Source of the DNA: JAPPLB01 sp965204095
GTDB taxonomy: Bacteria; Acidobacteriota; Terriglobia; Bryobacterales; UBA6623
DNA length: 64,000 nt
Direction: 5' to 3'
Assembly: GCA_965204095.1 (NCBI GenBank)
Contig: OZ241991.1
Location: 4,898,001 to 4,962,000, forward strand
Both the position numbers and the translations under genes were made by a program. Below the pieces are notes generated by a model. It saw nothing but the letters and a program-made list of their open reading frames with translations. It made no database searches and was not told the origin of the DNA. Position 1 is the stretch's first letter; every line of letters starts with the position of its first letter. This document shows, one piece after another, positions 45,419 to 55,154 of the stretch.

Positions 45419-45820
45419 AGAACGGTTCGCCTCAAGCTGCAGCGGCTCTTCTCGCCTTGCCCCCGCAATGATTGGCCGAGAAGACGGGTTTGAACAACAA
45501 CGAGAGATCGCGGAGCAGGGGTTTGTCGGCTCGGATGCGCCCATTGCGGTGGCTGTGGTCTGACGAGCTGTCTGGTTCGAACCTTCTGATGACGCGGCCG
45601 GTGAAAGCTCCGGAAGGCCTTCCGCTTCGCCCGGCGCGCCGAGGTCTGGTGAACTTTTCTTGCTGCGCTTCGCTGTCTGATGCCATGGGATTCGTTGAGC
45701 ATGAACTGCGGGACTGCTAGCCTGAGTGTCAGCAGCCTCGTGGAGGAAGCCCGCTCCGTGGACAGTCACCGAGGAGCGGATGGGCGCTTCCGCCCGGGCT
45801 CGAAGTGCAGGAGGGAGATT
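45419..45820. other. 402-bp stretch without a recognisable gene
   Basis: Both strands have short open frames (for example 45472-45720 on + and 45432-45686 on -), but neither has a ribosome-binding site or familiar sequence. The composition is like the neighbouring intergenic DNA. No family A or B element is present. Confidence 0.5.
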
Positions 45821-46267
45821 GTGCCGCATCGATACTTTTTTGCCGTGGTCCTGGCGTTGACGTTCGCCGTTTCGAGTTGCTCGATCGGCCATGCGCTCGA
45901 GTTCGAAAACGTCGAGAAGCAGACGCGTCAATTCATCGAGTGGGAGCGAACCATCAAGCTGACGCCCGCTCAAGAGGCGATCAAGAAAGAGGCGCTCGGC
46001 GCCATGCCGGCCCCTTGCTGCAGCAACAACAGCGCTTATACCTGCTGTTGCCCTTGCAACCTGTCGCGGTCGATGTGGGGTTTGTCGAACTACATGATTG
46101 CGAAGCAGAATGCCGGCGTGAGGGCGGTGCAAGCCAAAGTTGCCGAGTGGGTGGCGTTCGTCGCTCCGAACGGCTACAGCGGTGATACCTGTTACACAGG
46201 GGGCTGCCGCCGTCCGTTTCACAGGAACGGCTGTGGTGGAATGAAGCCGGACCAGTTGGTTTTCTGA
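45821..46267 (+). CDS. Cysteine-rich exported protein
   Basis: 148-residue protein starting at GTG 45821 after GCAGGAGGGAG. The N-terminus is a signal sequence with a possible lipoprotein-like Cys20 (FAVSSC). The mature part has a helical segment, then a dense cysteine block: Cys66, 67, 75, 76, 77, 79 (APCCSNNSAYTCCCPCNLSR), followed by WGLSNYMI and later Cys124, 129, 138. The cluster suggests metal or cofactor binding or disulfide packing. Exact family not recognised. It lies between a propeller gene and a potassium-channel gene with no clear partner. Confidence 0.65.
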   Translation: MPHRYFFAVVLALTFAVSSCSIGHALEFENVEKQTRQFIEWERTIKLTPAQEAIKKEALGAMPAPCCSNNSAYTCCCPCNLSRSMWGLSNYMIAKQNAGVRAVQAKVAEWVAFVAPNGYSGDTCYTGGCRRPFHRNGCGGMKPDQLVF

Positions 46268-46319
46268 ATTTTTGCACGTCGTTCCTGCTCTGTTCTTCAC
46301 CCTTGACGAGGATGCCGGC

Positions 46320-47147
46320 TCACAGCTTGGCTCCGCAGTGTTTGCAATGAGTGGCGTCGAAGTCGTGTCCTTTCGTTTCGCAGGCGGGGCAGGCTTGCTT
46401 CCTCACATCCCCAACCGGTGAACGCACCAGTTCCGCGGAGACAATGCCCGTCGGCACGGCGATGATTCCGTAGCCCAGAATCATCAGGACCGAAGCCAAC
46501 ACCTGACCAATGACCGTTTGAGGTGCGATGTCGCCGTATCCCACGGTGGTCATGGTTACTACCGCCCAGTACATCGAGGTCGGAATGCTGTCGAAACCAT
46601 GTTCTTTGCCCTCGATCAGATACATCGTCGCGCCCATGATGAGCACCACCATGAGCACAGCGCCCAGAAAAACCGTGATCTTGTGGCGGCTCGCTTTCAG
46701 TGCGTTCAGCAGCACGTGGGCCTCGCCGCGATATTGTGCGAGATTGAGAATCCGGAACACCCGAAGCAGCCGCAGCGCGCGAATGACGAGCAGTGATTGA
46801 GAACCGGCGATAAAGAAGCTCAGGTACGTGGGCAGGATCGAAACGAGATCGACAAGACCGAAGAAGCTCCTGATGTAGCGCCCGGGACGAGGCGAGCAGT
46901 AGATCCGCAGGAAGTACTCAGCCGTAAACAGCAGCGTGAAGACCCATTCGAGAATCCGCAAGGGCCGGCCGTATTCGGCGCTGATGTCGGCGACACTGTC
47001 GAGCATGACGGTCAGCACGCTCAGCAGGATGGTCCACAGCAAGGCAATGTCGAATGCCTTGCCGGCGGGAGTGTCGGCCTTGAATATGATTTCGTGAACG
47101 CGCCGGCGGAGATCGCTGGTGTGGGTGGGGCTTTGTGGTTCGGTCAT
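46320..47147 (-). CDS. Voltage-gated potassium channel-like protein with C-terminal zinc ribbon
   Basis: 275-residue six-helix ion channel subunit. S4 is RALRLLRVFRI with regularly spaced arginines, and the pore has the K+ selectivity filter TVGYGD at 201-206. The C-terminus is a small zinc ribbon with Cys253/256 and Cys268/271 (CPAC, CKHCG), a fusion not found in classic KvAP-like channels. Expected role: K+ flux across the inner membrane, with the ribbon as a regulatory or assembly module. It is divergent from the next propeller gene. Confidence 0.88.
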   Translation of the reverse strand: MTEPQSPTHTSDLRRRVHEIIFKADTPAGKAFDIALLWTILLSVLTVMLDSVADISAEYGRPLRILEWVFTLLFTAEYFLRIYCSPRPGRYIRSFFGLVDLVSILPTYLSFFIAGSQSLLVIRALRLLRVFRILNLAQYRGEAHVLLNALKASRHKITVFLGAVLMVVLIMGATMYLIEGKEHGFDSIPTSMYWAVVTMTTVGYGDIAPQTVIGQVLASVLMILGYGIIAVPTGIVSAELVRSPVGDVRKQACPACETKGHDFDATHCKHCGAKL

Positions 47148-47246
47148 GTTGGCAGTTTAGACGCATCGGCTGATGAAACCCCTGAAATTTCATGGAATGG
47201 GACGTTGATATCATGACGGGATATCCCGCCCGGTGGAAGGATCTCG

Positions 47247-48590
47247 ATGACACTCGTTCGCTGCCTGATAGCCGTTCTGACTTGTCTGCTGGCCGGAAGT
47301 TTGTTCGGGGCGGACCCCGCGGACAATTGGCCGCACTGGCGCGGTCCTCATCTCGACGGTCGCAGTACGACCGCCAGGAACCTGCCCGTGAGCTGGAGCG
47401 AGACGGAGAACGTCGTCTGGCGGACCCGGCTTCCCAGTTGGGCGGCTGCGACGCCCGTGGTCTGGGAAGACACGGTTTTCGTGACCTCCGCGCAAGAGGG
47501 CTTTACGCCGAACAAGGGAGCGGGGATGGTTGACAGTGCGGTCGAGCGGTTCAAGAACGCCTTCAATACGACGGACCAGCTCCTTCTGCTTGCGTTGCGT
47601 CGCCAGGATGGCTCGATTCGTTGGCGGAAAGTCATCGGTGAAGGCAACACGTTTCTGAACAAACAGAACATGGCCTCGCCGACCCCGGTAACGGACGGCC
47701 GGCACGTGTGGGTGATGACCGGCTTGGGGGATTTGAGTTGCCTTGATTTCGAGGGCAACCTGGTCTGGAAGCGCAACATCTCCGACGACTACTGGGCGTT
47801 CGGGCTGTTGTTCGGGTACGCTTCGTCTCCGGTGCTCCACGACGGCAGGCTTTACATCCAGGTCTTGCACGGCATGAAGACGGACGAACCGTCGTATCTT
47901 GTCGCGGTCGACGCCGCGAGCGGAGAGACCGTCTGGCAAGTCGAGCGTCCGACAGATGCGATTTCCGAGTCTCCGGATTCCTACTCGACGCCGATGCTCG
48001 TCGAGGCTGACGGCAAGACGCGGCTCGTCGTCGCCGGCGGGGACTACCTGACCGGACACGATCTCGATACCGGACGCGAGATATGGCGGGCGGGCGGGCT
48101 CAACCCCCAGAAGGCCAGCAACTATCGCACGATCGCTTCAGCGCTCGTTGTCCGGGATATTGTTTTTGCGCCGAGCCGCGTGAAGCCTTTCATCGCTTTC
48201 CGGGCAGGCGGCAGCGGGGATGTTTCGGAGTCGCACCGGCTTTGGTCAACGCAGCATGGGCCGGACGTGCCTACTCCGGTGAGCGACGGCGAACGGCTGT
48301 TCATCGTCAACGACAAGGGGATCTCCCTCTGTCTGCGCGTTGCGGACGGGAGCGAGGTTTGGGGCCGCAGCCGCATGGCGCTCGGGACCTATAGCGCATC
48401 TCCGGTTCTCGCCGACGGCAAGATCTACGCTACCAGCGAAGATGGAACGACCACGGTGATTGAGGCCGGCGACCAGTTCAGGATTCTCGCCACCAACAAG
48501 TTGAACGACTACACGTTGGCCTCGCCGGCGGTATCCGGCGAGCAGATTTTCATCCGCACTTCGAATTATCTGTATTGCTTGGCTAACTGA
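47247..48590 (+). CDS. PQQ-like beta-propeller protein, paralogue 3 (no EF-hand)
   Basis: 447-residue exported protein with signal peptide (LIAVLTCLLAGSLFGAD) and the start NWPHWRGPHLDGRST. The propeller blades have the same Trp repeats (VVWRTRL, LVWKRNI, EIWRAGG, EVWGRSR) and the end is IFIRTSNYLYCLAN. Related to the two propellers at 42-45 kb, but it lacks the EF-hand insertion. The ATG at 47247 follows GGAAGG. Confidence 0.82.
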   Translation: MTLVRCLIAVLTCLLAGSLFGADPADNWPHWRGPHLDGRSTTARNLPVSWSETENVVWRTRLPSWAAATPVVWEDTVFVTSAQEGFTPNKGAGMVDSAVERFKNAFNTTDQLLLLALRRQDGSIRWRKVIGEGNTFLNKQNMASPTPVTDGRHVWVMTGLGDLSCLDFEGNLVWKRNISDDYWAFGLLFGYASSPVLHDGRLYIQVLHGMKTDEPSYLVAVDAASGETVWQVERPTDAISESPDSYSTPMLVEADGKTRLVVAGGDYLTGHDLDTGREIWRAGGLNPQKASNYRTIASALVVRDIVFAPSRVKPFIAFRAGGSGDVSESHRLWSTQHGPDVPTPVSDGERLFIVNDKGISLCLRVADGSEVWGRSRMALGTYSASPVLADGKIYATSEDGTTTVIEAGDQFRILATNKLNDYTLASPAVSGEQIFIRTSNYLYCLAN

Positions 48591-48924
48591 TCGGGAACGA
48601 GACGGACTGTATTCTTCTGTGCCGGTCAATCTCACGGCATCTCTTGGAGTTGTCTGTTTTTCCGGGCTTTTGGGGCGAGTTTGTCTGCCGCTTATTGATC
48701 CCCGTCAGCAGGGGGCACTCCTGGAAGAAAAATCTTCGCCTTATCGGCTTCAGCATGAGGATCTGGTGCTCTACTGGGTCGTTTCACCCATCCTTGCCCT
48801 GGGGCAGCTCATCTGACAATCCCGGGAAAGTGGCCCAGGACGTTGACAGAGTTTGTGCGTGAGGTCGGTTTGAGGACGCAGAATGAGCCAACCCGATCGA
48901 ATGTGGAAGAATGTCTTCTGACGA
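48591..48924. other. 334-bp intergenic stretch
   Basis: No convincing gene, repeat or RNA was seen here. A TTGACA at 48843 has no -10 box at normal distance. Confidence 0.5.
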
Positions 48925-50835
48925 ATGGTTGCTGCGCTTCCTAAAAGGACCCATTGCCTGTTCGGGCTGGCAACCCTGTTCGCTTGGTCGGCCTGCGCTC
49001 CTGTCAACGACAGCCTTCCCGTGATTTCCAATGTGAGAGAAGACCATCATTCCTATTCCAACCCCGATCAGGTGCGCGTGAGCCGCGTAGAGCTGGACCT
49101 CGATGTGTCCTTCGAGCGCAAGTCGCTGGAGGGCTCCGCGACGCTGCATGTGAAGTGTCAAGGTGAAGCTGATGAGGTTGTGCTCGATACGCGCGGCCTT
49201 GCGATTGCGGGCGTCGAGGCGGCGGGCCCCTCGGGGGAGTTTTCGGCGGCCGGGTTTGCCCTCGGTGAACCGCACCCCGTGCTGGGCGCCCCCTTGCGCG
49301 TCACGCTTCCGCCCGGCGCCGAGAGAGTGCGTGTTCATTATTCGACGAGTCCTGATGCTTCCGGCTTGCAGTGGTTGGGGCCGGCTCAGACTGCCGGGAA
49401 GAAGCATCCGTTTCTGTTCACGCAGTCGCAGGCGATTCACGCCCGCAGTTGGATTCCCATTCAAGACAGCCCGGGAGTCCGCGTGACCTACTCGGCGACG
49501 ATACGCACGCCGAACGAGTTGTTCGCCGTGATGAGCGCCGAGATGGAAGCGCGGCAGCCTTCCGACGCGGCCGCATCGGGCGAGTATCACTTCCAGATGC
49601 CGCAGCCGATTCCGGCGTACCTGATTGCGTTGGCCGTCGGCGACCTCGCCTTCCAGGCCATGAGCGAGCGGACCGGCGTATATGCCGAGCCGTCCGTTGT
49701 AGCAAGTGCGGCCAGGGAGTTCGAGGACACCGAGGACATGATGGTGGCCGTCGAGAAACTCTACGGCCCTTATCAATGGCAGCGCTACGACATTCTCGTT
49801 CTGCCTCCGAGCTTCCCGTTCGGGGGGATGGAGAATCCGAGGCTTACTTTCGCGACGCCGACGATTCTCGCGGGAGACAAGAGCCTGGTCTCGTTGATCG
49901 CGCATGAATTGGCGCATTCGTGGTCGGGTAACTTGGTCACGAACGCGACTTGGAGCGATTTCTGGTTGAACGAAGGCTTCACGGTCTATTTGGAAAACCG
50001 CATCCAGGAGGCTGTCTTCGGGCGGGAACGTTCAGAGATGGAGTCGGCGCTCGAGGTCCAGGAACTGCGTGAAGAGATGAAGGAGCTGGAGCCGCGCGAC
50101 CAGGTTCTGCACGTTGATCTCAAAGACCGTGACCCCGACGAAGGATTCACGCTGGTGCCCTACGTGAAGGGGATGCTTCTGTTGCGCGCTCTCGAGCAGG
50201 CTGCGGGCCGCGATCGTTTCGACACTTTCCTGCGCAGCTACTTCGACCGCTTCGCGTTCCGGAGCGTGACGACCGCCGACTTCGTCAGCTACCTCGACGA
50301 ATATCTGTTCCGCAACAATCCGGGGCTCTCGGAGAAAGTCGCCGTTGGAGATTGGATCCGGAAACCCGGATTGCCGGAGGACGTTGCGTTGCCGGTCTCC
50401 GGGAACTTCGAGCGCGTCGAAGCGTTGGCGAACCGTTGGTACGAAGGCGGGGCGGCGCTCTCCGGGATGCCCGTCGGTCAATGGACCACTCAGGAATGGC
50501 TGCGGTTTCTGCGCGCGCTGCCGGAGGGACTGCAACCCGAGCGCATGAAAGAACTCGATGACGCCTTCCGGCTCACCGCCAGTGGGAACTCGGAGATCCT
50601 GCATCAGTGGCTGTTGATGTCGGTCAGAAGCGGCTACGAACCGGCGTATCCGAAGATGGAAGAGTTTCTTACCTCGGTGGGCCGTCGCAAGTTTCTCAGG
50701 CCGATCTACACCGAGTTGGCGAAGACGGACGAGGGTAGGCAGCGAGCGGCCGCGATTTACAGGAAGGCGCGGCCGCTCTATCACCCGATCGCCTCCGCCA
50801 CGATCGATGAGATATTGGGAGTAGCATCGGAATAG
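48925..50835 (+). CDS. M1 family aminopeptidase (leukotriene A4 hydrolase-like), lipoprotein
   Basis: 636-residue zinc metallopeptidase. The N-terminus is a lipoprotein signal (LATLFAWSACAP). The exopeptidase motif GGMEN precedes the zinc site HELAHSWSGN (His327, His331) and WLNEGF (Glu350), an exact HExxHx18E. The C-terminal alpha-helical part (after about residue 490) resembles the leukotriene A4 hydrolase C-terminal domain. Likely a periplasmic or outer-membrane aminopeptidase. Seven bases separate it from recQ. Confidence 0.92.
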   Translation: MVAALPKRTHCLFGLATLFAWSACAPVNDSLPVISNVREDHHSYSNPDQVRVSRVELDLDVSFERKSLEGSATLHVKCQGEADEVVLDTRGLAIAGVEAAGPSGEFSAAGFALGEPHPVLGAPLRVTLPPGAERVRVHYSTSPDASGLQWLGPAQTAGKKHPFLFTQSQAIHARSWIPIQDSPGVRVTYSATIRTPNELFAVMSAEMEARQPSDAAASGEYHFQMPQPIPAYLIALAVGDLAFQAMSERTGVYAEPSVVASAAREFEDTEDMMVAVEKLYGPYQWQRYDILVLPPSFPFGGMENPRLTFATPTILAGDKSLVSLIAHELAHSWSGNLVTNATWSDFWLNEGFTVYLENRIQEAVFGRERSEMESALEVQELREEMKELEPRDQVLHVDLKDRDPDEGFTLVPYVKGMLLLRALEQAAGRDRFDTFLRSYFDRFAFRSVTTADFVSYLDEYLFRNNPGLSEKVAVGDWIRKPGLPEDVALPVSGNFERVEALANRWYEGGAALSGMPVGQWTTQEWLRFLRALPEGLQPERMKELDDAFRLTASGNSEILHQWLLMSVRSGYEPAYPKMEEFLTSVGRRKFLRPIYTELAKTDEGRQRAAAIYRKARPLYHPIASATIDEILGVASE

Positions 50836-50842
50836 ACTGATT

Positions 50843-52966
50843 TTGGACCCGCTCTCACCAACCGGGGAATCTGTGGCCGCGGCGCCCCCCGCTCTCGATT
50901 CCATGCTTCGCTCGACTTTCGGTCACGAACGCTTCCGGCCTTACCAGCGCGACGTCTGCCGGGCCGTCGGCGGCGGTGACGATGTGCTCCTCGTGATGCC
51001 GACCGGCGCCGGCAAGTCGCTTTGCTATCAGCTTCCGGGGCTCGCTCGGGACGGAGTCGCGCTGGTTGTCAGTCCCCTGATCGCATTGATGGAAGACCAG
51101 GTGGCGAAGCTCCAGGCTCTCGGCCTGCGGGCGGACCGGATTCACTCGGGGCGCAGCCGCGACGATTCAAGGCAGGTCTGCTTTGCCTATCTCCATGGTG
51201 AGCTCGACTACCTCTACATCGCGCCCGAGCGGTTGGCCGTTCCGGGCTTCCCCGAGATGCTTGCCAAGCGCACGCCGGCGCTGGTCGCGGTCGATGAAGC
51301 GCATTGCATTTCGCAATGGGGACACGATTTCCGTCCCGAGTACCGCCGCCTGGGCGAACGGATTCCGATGCTCCGTCCGGCGCCCGTCATCGGGCTGACC
51401 GCCACGGCCACGCCGCTGGTGCAGGACGACATCGTCGAGCAGCTTGGACTGGCTGACTGTACCCGTTTCATCCATGGTTTCCGCCGTGAGAACATCGCCA
51501 TCGAGATCGTCGAAGCGCCGCCGTCGATTCGCGGAGAGAAAACGCGGGAACTGCTCCAGGAACCGAACTTGCGTCCGGCTATCGTCTACTGCGGCTCGCG
51601 CAAGAATGCCGAGGAGCTCGCCGCGGAGCTGGAGAACGACTTCCCGGCAGCGCCCTATCACGCGGGCATGCCCAGTGACGACCGCGACCTCGTGCAGGAC
51701 GGCTTTCTCAATGGCCGCTTCGAGGTGATCGTGGCGACCATTGCTTTCGGCATGGGCGTCGACAAGCCGGATATCCGAACGGTCGTCCACACCGCGTTGC
51801 CCGGCACTCTTGAAGGCTATTACCAGGAGATTGGCCGGGCCGGACGCGACGGTGAGCCGTCGCGGGCTGTCCTCATGTACTCGTGGGCGGACCGCCGCAC
51901 CCACGAGTTCTTCTGGGATCGCGACTATCCCGACACGTCCCATCTGCAAAGGCTCTGGAACCTGCTCGGCCGTGAGCCGCAGACGAATGAACAGTTGCAG
52001 GCTCGCATGGCGGCCGGGGACTTGGTCTTCGAGAGGGCGCTCGAGAAACTTTGGATCCACGGGGGCGCCGTGGTCGATCCCGATCAGCGCGTTCGGCGCG
52101 GGCATGATCACTGGCAGTTGGACTACGGCCAGCAGCGGGAGCACAAGAAGGCGCAGCTCGACTTGATCACGCGCTATGCCGAATCGCCCGTGTGCCGCAT
52201 GCTGGGACTGCTCGAGCATTTCGGCGACATCGAGGATGCGCGGCGGGCCTGCGGCATCTGCGATATTTGCGCGTCCGATGACACGTTGCTTCAACGTTTC
52301 CGGAAGCCGAGTTCGGAGCAACTGCGGCGGCTGCGGCAGATCATGACGGCGCTCCGCAAGCACAGGCGGCAGACCTCGGGCCGCTTGCATCGGGCTCTGA
52401 TTGACGACGACGAGGTCAGCCGCAACGACTTCGAAGACTTGGTGTCGGCGCTGGCGCGGGCGGGGTTGGTGCGGTCGATCGAGGACTCGTTCGAAAAGGC
52501 CGGCAGCGTGATCCGCTTTCGTTGGGTCGAGCTCACGCCCGAGGGCTTCCGTCACGAGGGTTCGCTCGAAGGTGTCGTGACCCTCCCCGCTCCGTTGCCG
52601 AAGAAGACACCGGCAAGGAAGAAAGCGGCGAAGAAGAAAAAGCAATCGGGTAAGGCGAAAGCGGCGAGTCGAGCGGACCGTTCCATGACCGCCGCGGATT
52701 CCGTGGAAGCGGTGGAACCGGACGAAGCGCAGCCCGACGCAGCTTTGCTCAAGGCCCTCAAGGACTGGCGCTTGCAAGAGGCCCGCCGCCACCGCATCCC
52801 GGCCTTCCGGATCCTGCATGACCGCGTTCTCGTCGAGATTGCCCGCTCGAAGCCGCGCTCACAGGCGGACCTTCTGGCCATTCACGGGTTCGGCCCCACC
52901 CTGGCCGCAAAATACGGTCTGAAAATAATCGCGCTGGTGACACAGAGCGATTCGCCGGGAGCCTGA
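50843..52966 (+). CDS. recQ: ATP-dependent DNA helicase RecQ
   Basis: 707-residue 3'-5' helicase for recombination repair. Features: motif 0 FRPYQRDV, Walker A PTGAGKS (Lys58), the DEAH-type box VDEAHCISQWGHDFRPEY, and motif VI QEIGRAGRDG. The RecQ-C zinc site is CRMLGL...CGICDIC. A winged-helix domain, a Lys-rich linker (KKTPARKKAAKKKKQSGKAK) and a C-terminal HRDC domain follow. The TTG at 50843 is the start; it immediately follows the M1 gene. The Lys-rich linker before the HRDC domain is longer than in E. coli RecQ. Confidence 0.94.
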   Translation: MDPLSPTGESVAAAPPALDSMLRSTFGHERFRPYQRDVCRAVGGGDDVLLVMPTGAGKSLCYQLPGLARDGVALVVSPLIALMEDQVAKLQALGLRADRIHSGRSRDDSRQVCFAYLHGELDYLYIAPERLAVPGFPEMLAKRTPALVAVDEAHCISQWGHDFRPEYRRLGERIPMLRPAPVIGLTATATPLVQDDIVEQLGLADCTRFIHGFRRENIAIEIVEAPPSIRGEKTRELLQEPNLRPAIVYCGSRKNAEELAAELENDFPAAPYHAGMPSDDRDLVQDGFLNGRFEVIVATIAFGMGVDKPDIRTVVHTALPGTLEGYYQEIGRAGRDGEPSRAVLMYSWADRRTHEFFWDRDYPDTSHLQRLWNLLGREPQTNEQLQARMAAGDLVFERALEKLWIHGGAVVDPDQRVRRGHDHWQLDYGQQREHKKAQLDLITRYAESPVCRMLGLLEHFGDIEDARRACGICDICASDDTLLQRFRKPSSEQLRRLRQIMTALRKHRRQTSGRLHRALIDDDEVSRNDFEDLVSALARAGLVRSIEDSFEKAGSVIRFRWVELTPEGFRHEGSLEGVVTLPAPLPKKTPARKKAAKKKKQSGKAKAASRADRSMTAADSVEAVEPDEAQPDAALLKALKDWRLQEARRHRIPAFRILHDRVLVEIARSKPRSQADLLAIHGFGPTLAAKYGLKIIALVTQSDSPGA

Positions 52967-53143
52967 TGCTCTGGAACCCCCTGCGCAGTCTTCCACGGTG
53001 ATCTTCTCCGGCAGGCGAACGTGCCGCTACGGACCACAAAAACGGATGATCGCGCCGACAGGCGCCCGGAGGGCCCGCAAGCAGGCAGCGGCTTGCCGGG
53101 GATCGAACTTACGCCGAGAACTTGCCGAAGGGGGAACGTCTGG

Positions 53144-54805
53144 TTACGACTCGTCCGGCGCAGCCAATCCCTGCTCGAACACGACGTCCACGGGAATCCC
53201 CGCTGTGGATAGCCGGTCCAGGTCCCGTTGCAGCCTCTCGCCGATCTTGCCCATTTCCCCGACGAACTGCGTGACGCCTTCGTAGTCCCCGTCTCCCTGC
53301 AAGGTCAGGATCTTCTCGGACAGCGCATCCACGGCCTCTTGCATCTTCTCCATCTCGACTCGGTAAGTCCCCGTTGCCTCGTCACGCGAGAACGCCCCTG
53401 TCTCGGCGAAAAAGTTGAACCGCAGCAGGTTCGCCACGCCGTGCGCGCTCGACGCTCCGAAGCGGATCGACCGAAAGATTCCCGTTAGGAACGTTACATA
53501 GTTGTCCAGCAGATCGGCATCTTCCAGTTCCCCCTGCTCATGGAGCTTGGTCACCATGTACAGCCCGAGAATATCGGCTTTGCCTTCCTCGAGCGCCGAC
53601 GCCTTGTCCTTGAGCGCCTCTCGCACCGTTCCCTTGCCCGTCAGCGTATTCTTGATGCCCAGCCCGTGCGCCACTTCGTGGAACATCGTGTTCTCGAAGA
53701 AGGCGTCGAAGTCGATGAATCGCCGCTGGCTTTCGGCGATCAACACGTCGCCGATGGGGATGAGAATCTTTTCGAACTTCGCCCGCATCGCGTTCTTGAG
53801 TTGCAGGCGCCGCGTGCCTTTCTCAAGCTGCACCTCCTCGTCGTTGGGGAGGTTGATCGCGATCGTCTTCGCCCCCGCGTTGCAGTCGCCGGCGTAGTAG
53901 ATCACGTCGTAGGCATTCAAGTCGGAATCCGAGCCCGGCGTTTCCTGCTTGTATTCGTCCGGCACGGGCAGCCCGCGCTGCAAGGCGGGCAACATCGAGG
54001 CGTAGCGCGAGAGCCGTCCGCTCCACTCCTTGTCTTTGATCAGCACGTACCCCTCGTAGGCCGCCTTGTAGCCGAACAGCGCGTCCTCGTAGGTCTCGAT
54101 CGCGCCGATGACGACATCGACCGTGTTGTCCTTCATGTCCATCCAGGCCAGATCGCTGGTTTGATAGTTGTCCGTGACCAGCGCTTCGGCACGCAGCTCC
54201 AGATATTTCTTGAGACCGGGATCGTCCGCCAGTGCGGCGGCCTCGCGGAGCTTTCCCGCCGCCGTCGCAAGTTCCGCTGCGAAGACTTCGCGATAGGGTT
54301 CCGCCGTAAGACCGCCGTTCTCGTCCCGACGGACGAATGTGTACAGACTCCGAAGCGTGTCCGCCTGGTCTCCTGAAGCAGCCGCTTCGAACTCCTCTTT
54401 CGTCATGTCTTCGGGATAGAAGCGCGCGCCGGGCGGTTTCGGACCGGCGCCCGGGACGAACGGCTCATCGCCTGCCAGCCGGTCCCAGGGACCGTAGTTG
54501 ATCTCCACCAGCCGCCGCAGGTCCGCGTCTTCGATCTGGCCGAGCAATGCCTCGCGGTCGCCGTAGGACTGCCGCCAGAACAGCCCGTTCATCACCTCCG
54601 ACGCCTCGATCAACAACGGAAGCATCTTCCGTTCGTTCTCCGTCAGAACGCTGAGGTCTGACACCAGACGAAACGATGTGTACTTCGCCAATCGAGCGGC
54701 CATATCCGTATCCGTTGCCGGCGGCGCCTCGCTGCCGCAGTTCCACGACGAGAAGCACAACCCCGCTCCCGTCAGCAACATCGAGCAAACAATCCGGCGC
54801 GTCAT
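53144..54805 (-). CDS. M49-like (dipeptidyl peptidase III-like) metallopeptidase, lipoprotein
   Basis: 553-residue protein with an N-terminal signal (IVCSMLLTGAGLCFSSWNCG). The zinc site is FHEVAHGLG, followed after about 30 residues by EEGKADILG, the second glutamate motif, as in peptidase M49 / DPP III-type proteins (HExxxH or HExxH with EExxAD). The rest is alpha-helical. The ATG at 54805 (MTRRIVCS) is chosen; the longer frame upstream looks non-coding. Function: probably a periplasmic or membrane-bound peptidase. It converges on recQ. Confidence 0.8.
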   Translation of the reverse strand: MTRRIVCSMLLTGAGLCFSSWNCGSEAPPATDTDMAARLAKYTSFRLVSDLSVLTENERKMLPLLIEASEVMNGLFWRQSYGDREALLGQIEDADLRRLVEINYGPWDRLAGDEPFVPGAGPKPPGARFYPEDMTKEEFEAAASGDQADTLRSLYTFVRRDENGGLTAEPYREVFAAELATAAGKLREAAALADDPGLKKYLELRAEALVTDNYQTSDLAWMDMKDNTVDVVIGAIETYEDALFGYKAAYEGYVLIKDKEWSGRLSRYASMLPALQRGLPVPDEYKQETPGSDSDLNAYDVIYYAGDCNAGAKTIAINLPNDEEVQLEKGTRRLQLKNAMRAKFEKILIPIGDVLIAESQRRFIDFDAFFENTMFHEVAHGLGIKNTLTGKGTVREALKDKASALEEGKADILGLYMVTKLHEQGELEDADLLDNYVTFLTGIFRSIRFGASSAHGVANLLRFNFFAETGAFSRDEATGTYRVEMEKMQEAVDALSEKILTLQGDGDYEGVTQFVGEMGKIGERLQRDLDRLSTAGIPVDVVFEQGLAAPDES

Positions 54806-54940
54806 ACCCCTATCCTTCACTTGAGCTGAGTGTACCGCAGGGCGCCTCAGACCCTCCGGCCCCTGATGCCGGAACACGGACAGGCCGGAACAGTATCAAT
54901 TCTCCCTGGTCACCCGCATCGCCCTCGCCTAAACTCACTA

Positions 54941-55118
54941 GCCTGCATTTCTCACCACGTGGCGAAGCGAAGTGCGTGAGAGGGTCGTCAGGACGAGGCG
55001 CGAGCCGCTTGGCGCGCGCAGGCGTACTTGACAGTACGTTGAGCACGGCAAGCAAGCGCAACGAAGTCCTGGCGGTCGTATCGTGTGCTTCGACCGTCGG
55101 GTGGTAAGAAATGCAGGT
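54941..55118 (+). repeat. Family A element, copy A15 (178 bp)
   Basis: Left end perfect, right end GTGGTAAGAAATGCAGGT with two changes, TA both sides. It occupies half of the 349-bp divergent gap between the M49-like gene and the next gene. Confidence 0.9.
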
Positions 55119-55154
55119 TAGATAGAATCGTAGTCTGGATCGGAGTCCTCATTG

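Noticed and set aside
45472..45720. 82-residue open frame between a propeller gene and the cysteine-rich gene
   Set aside because: No ribosome-binding site, no recognisable similarity, and an equally long frame lies on the other strand.
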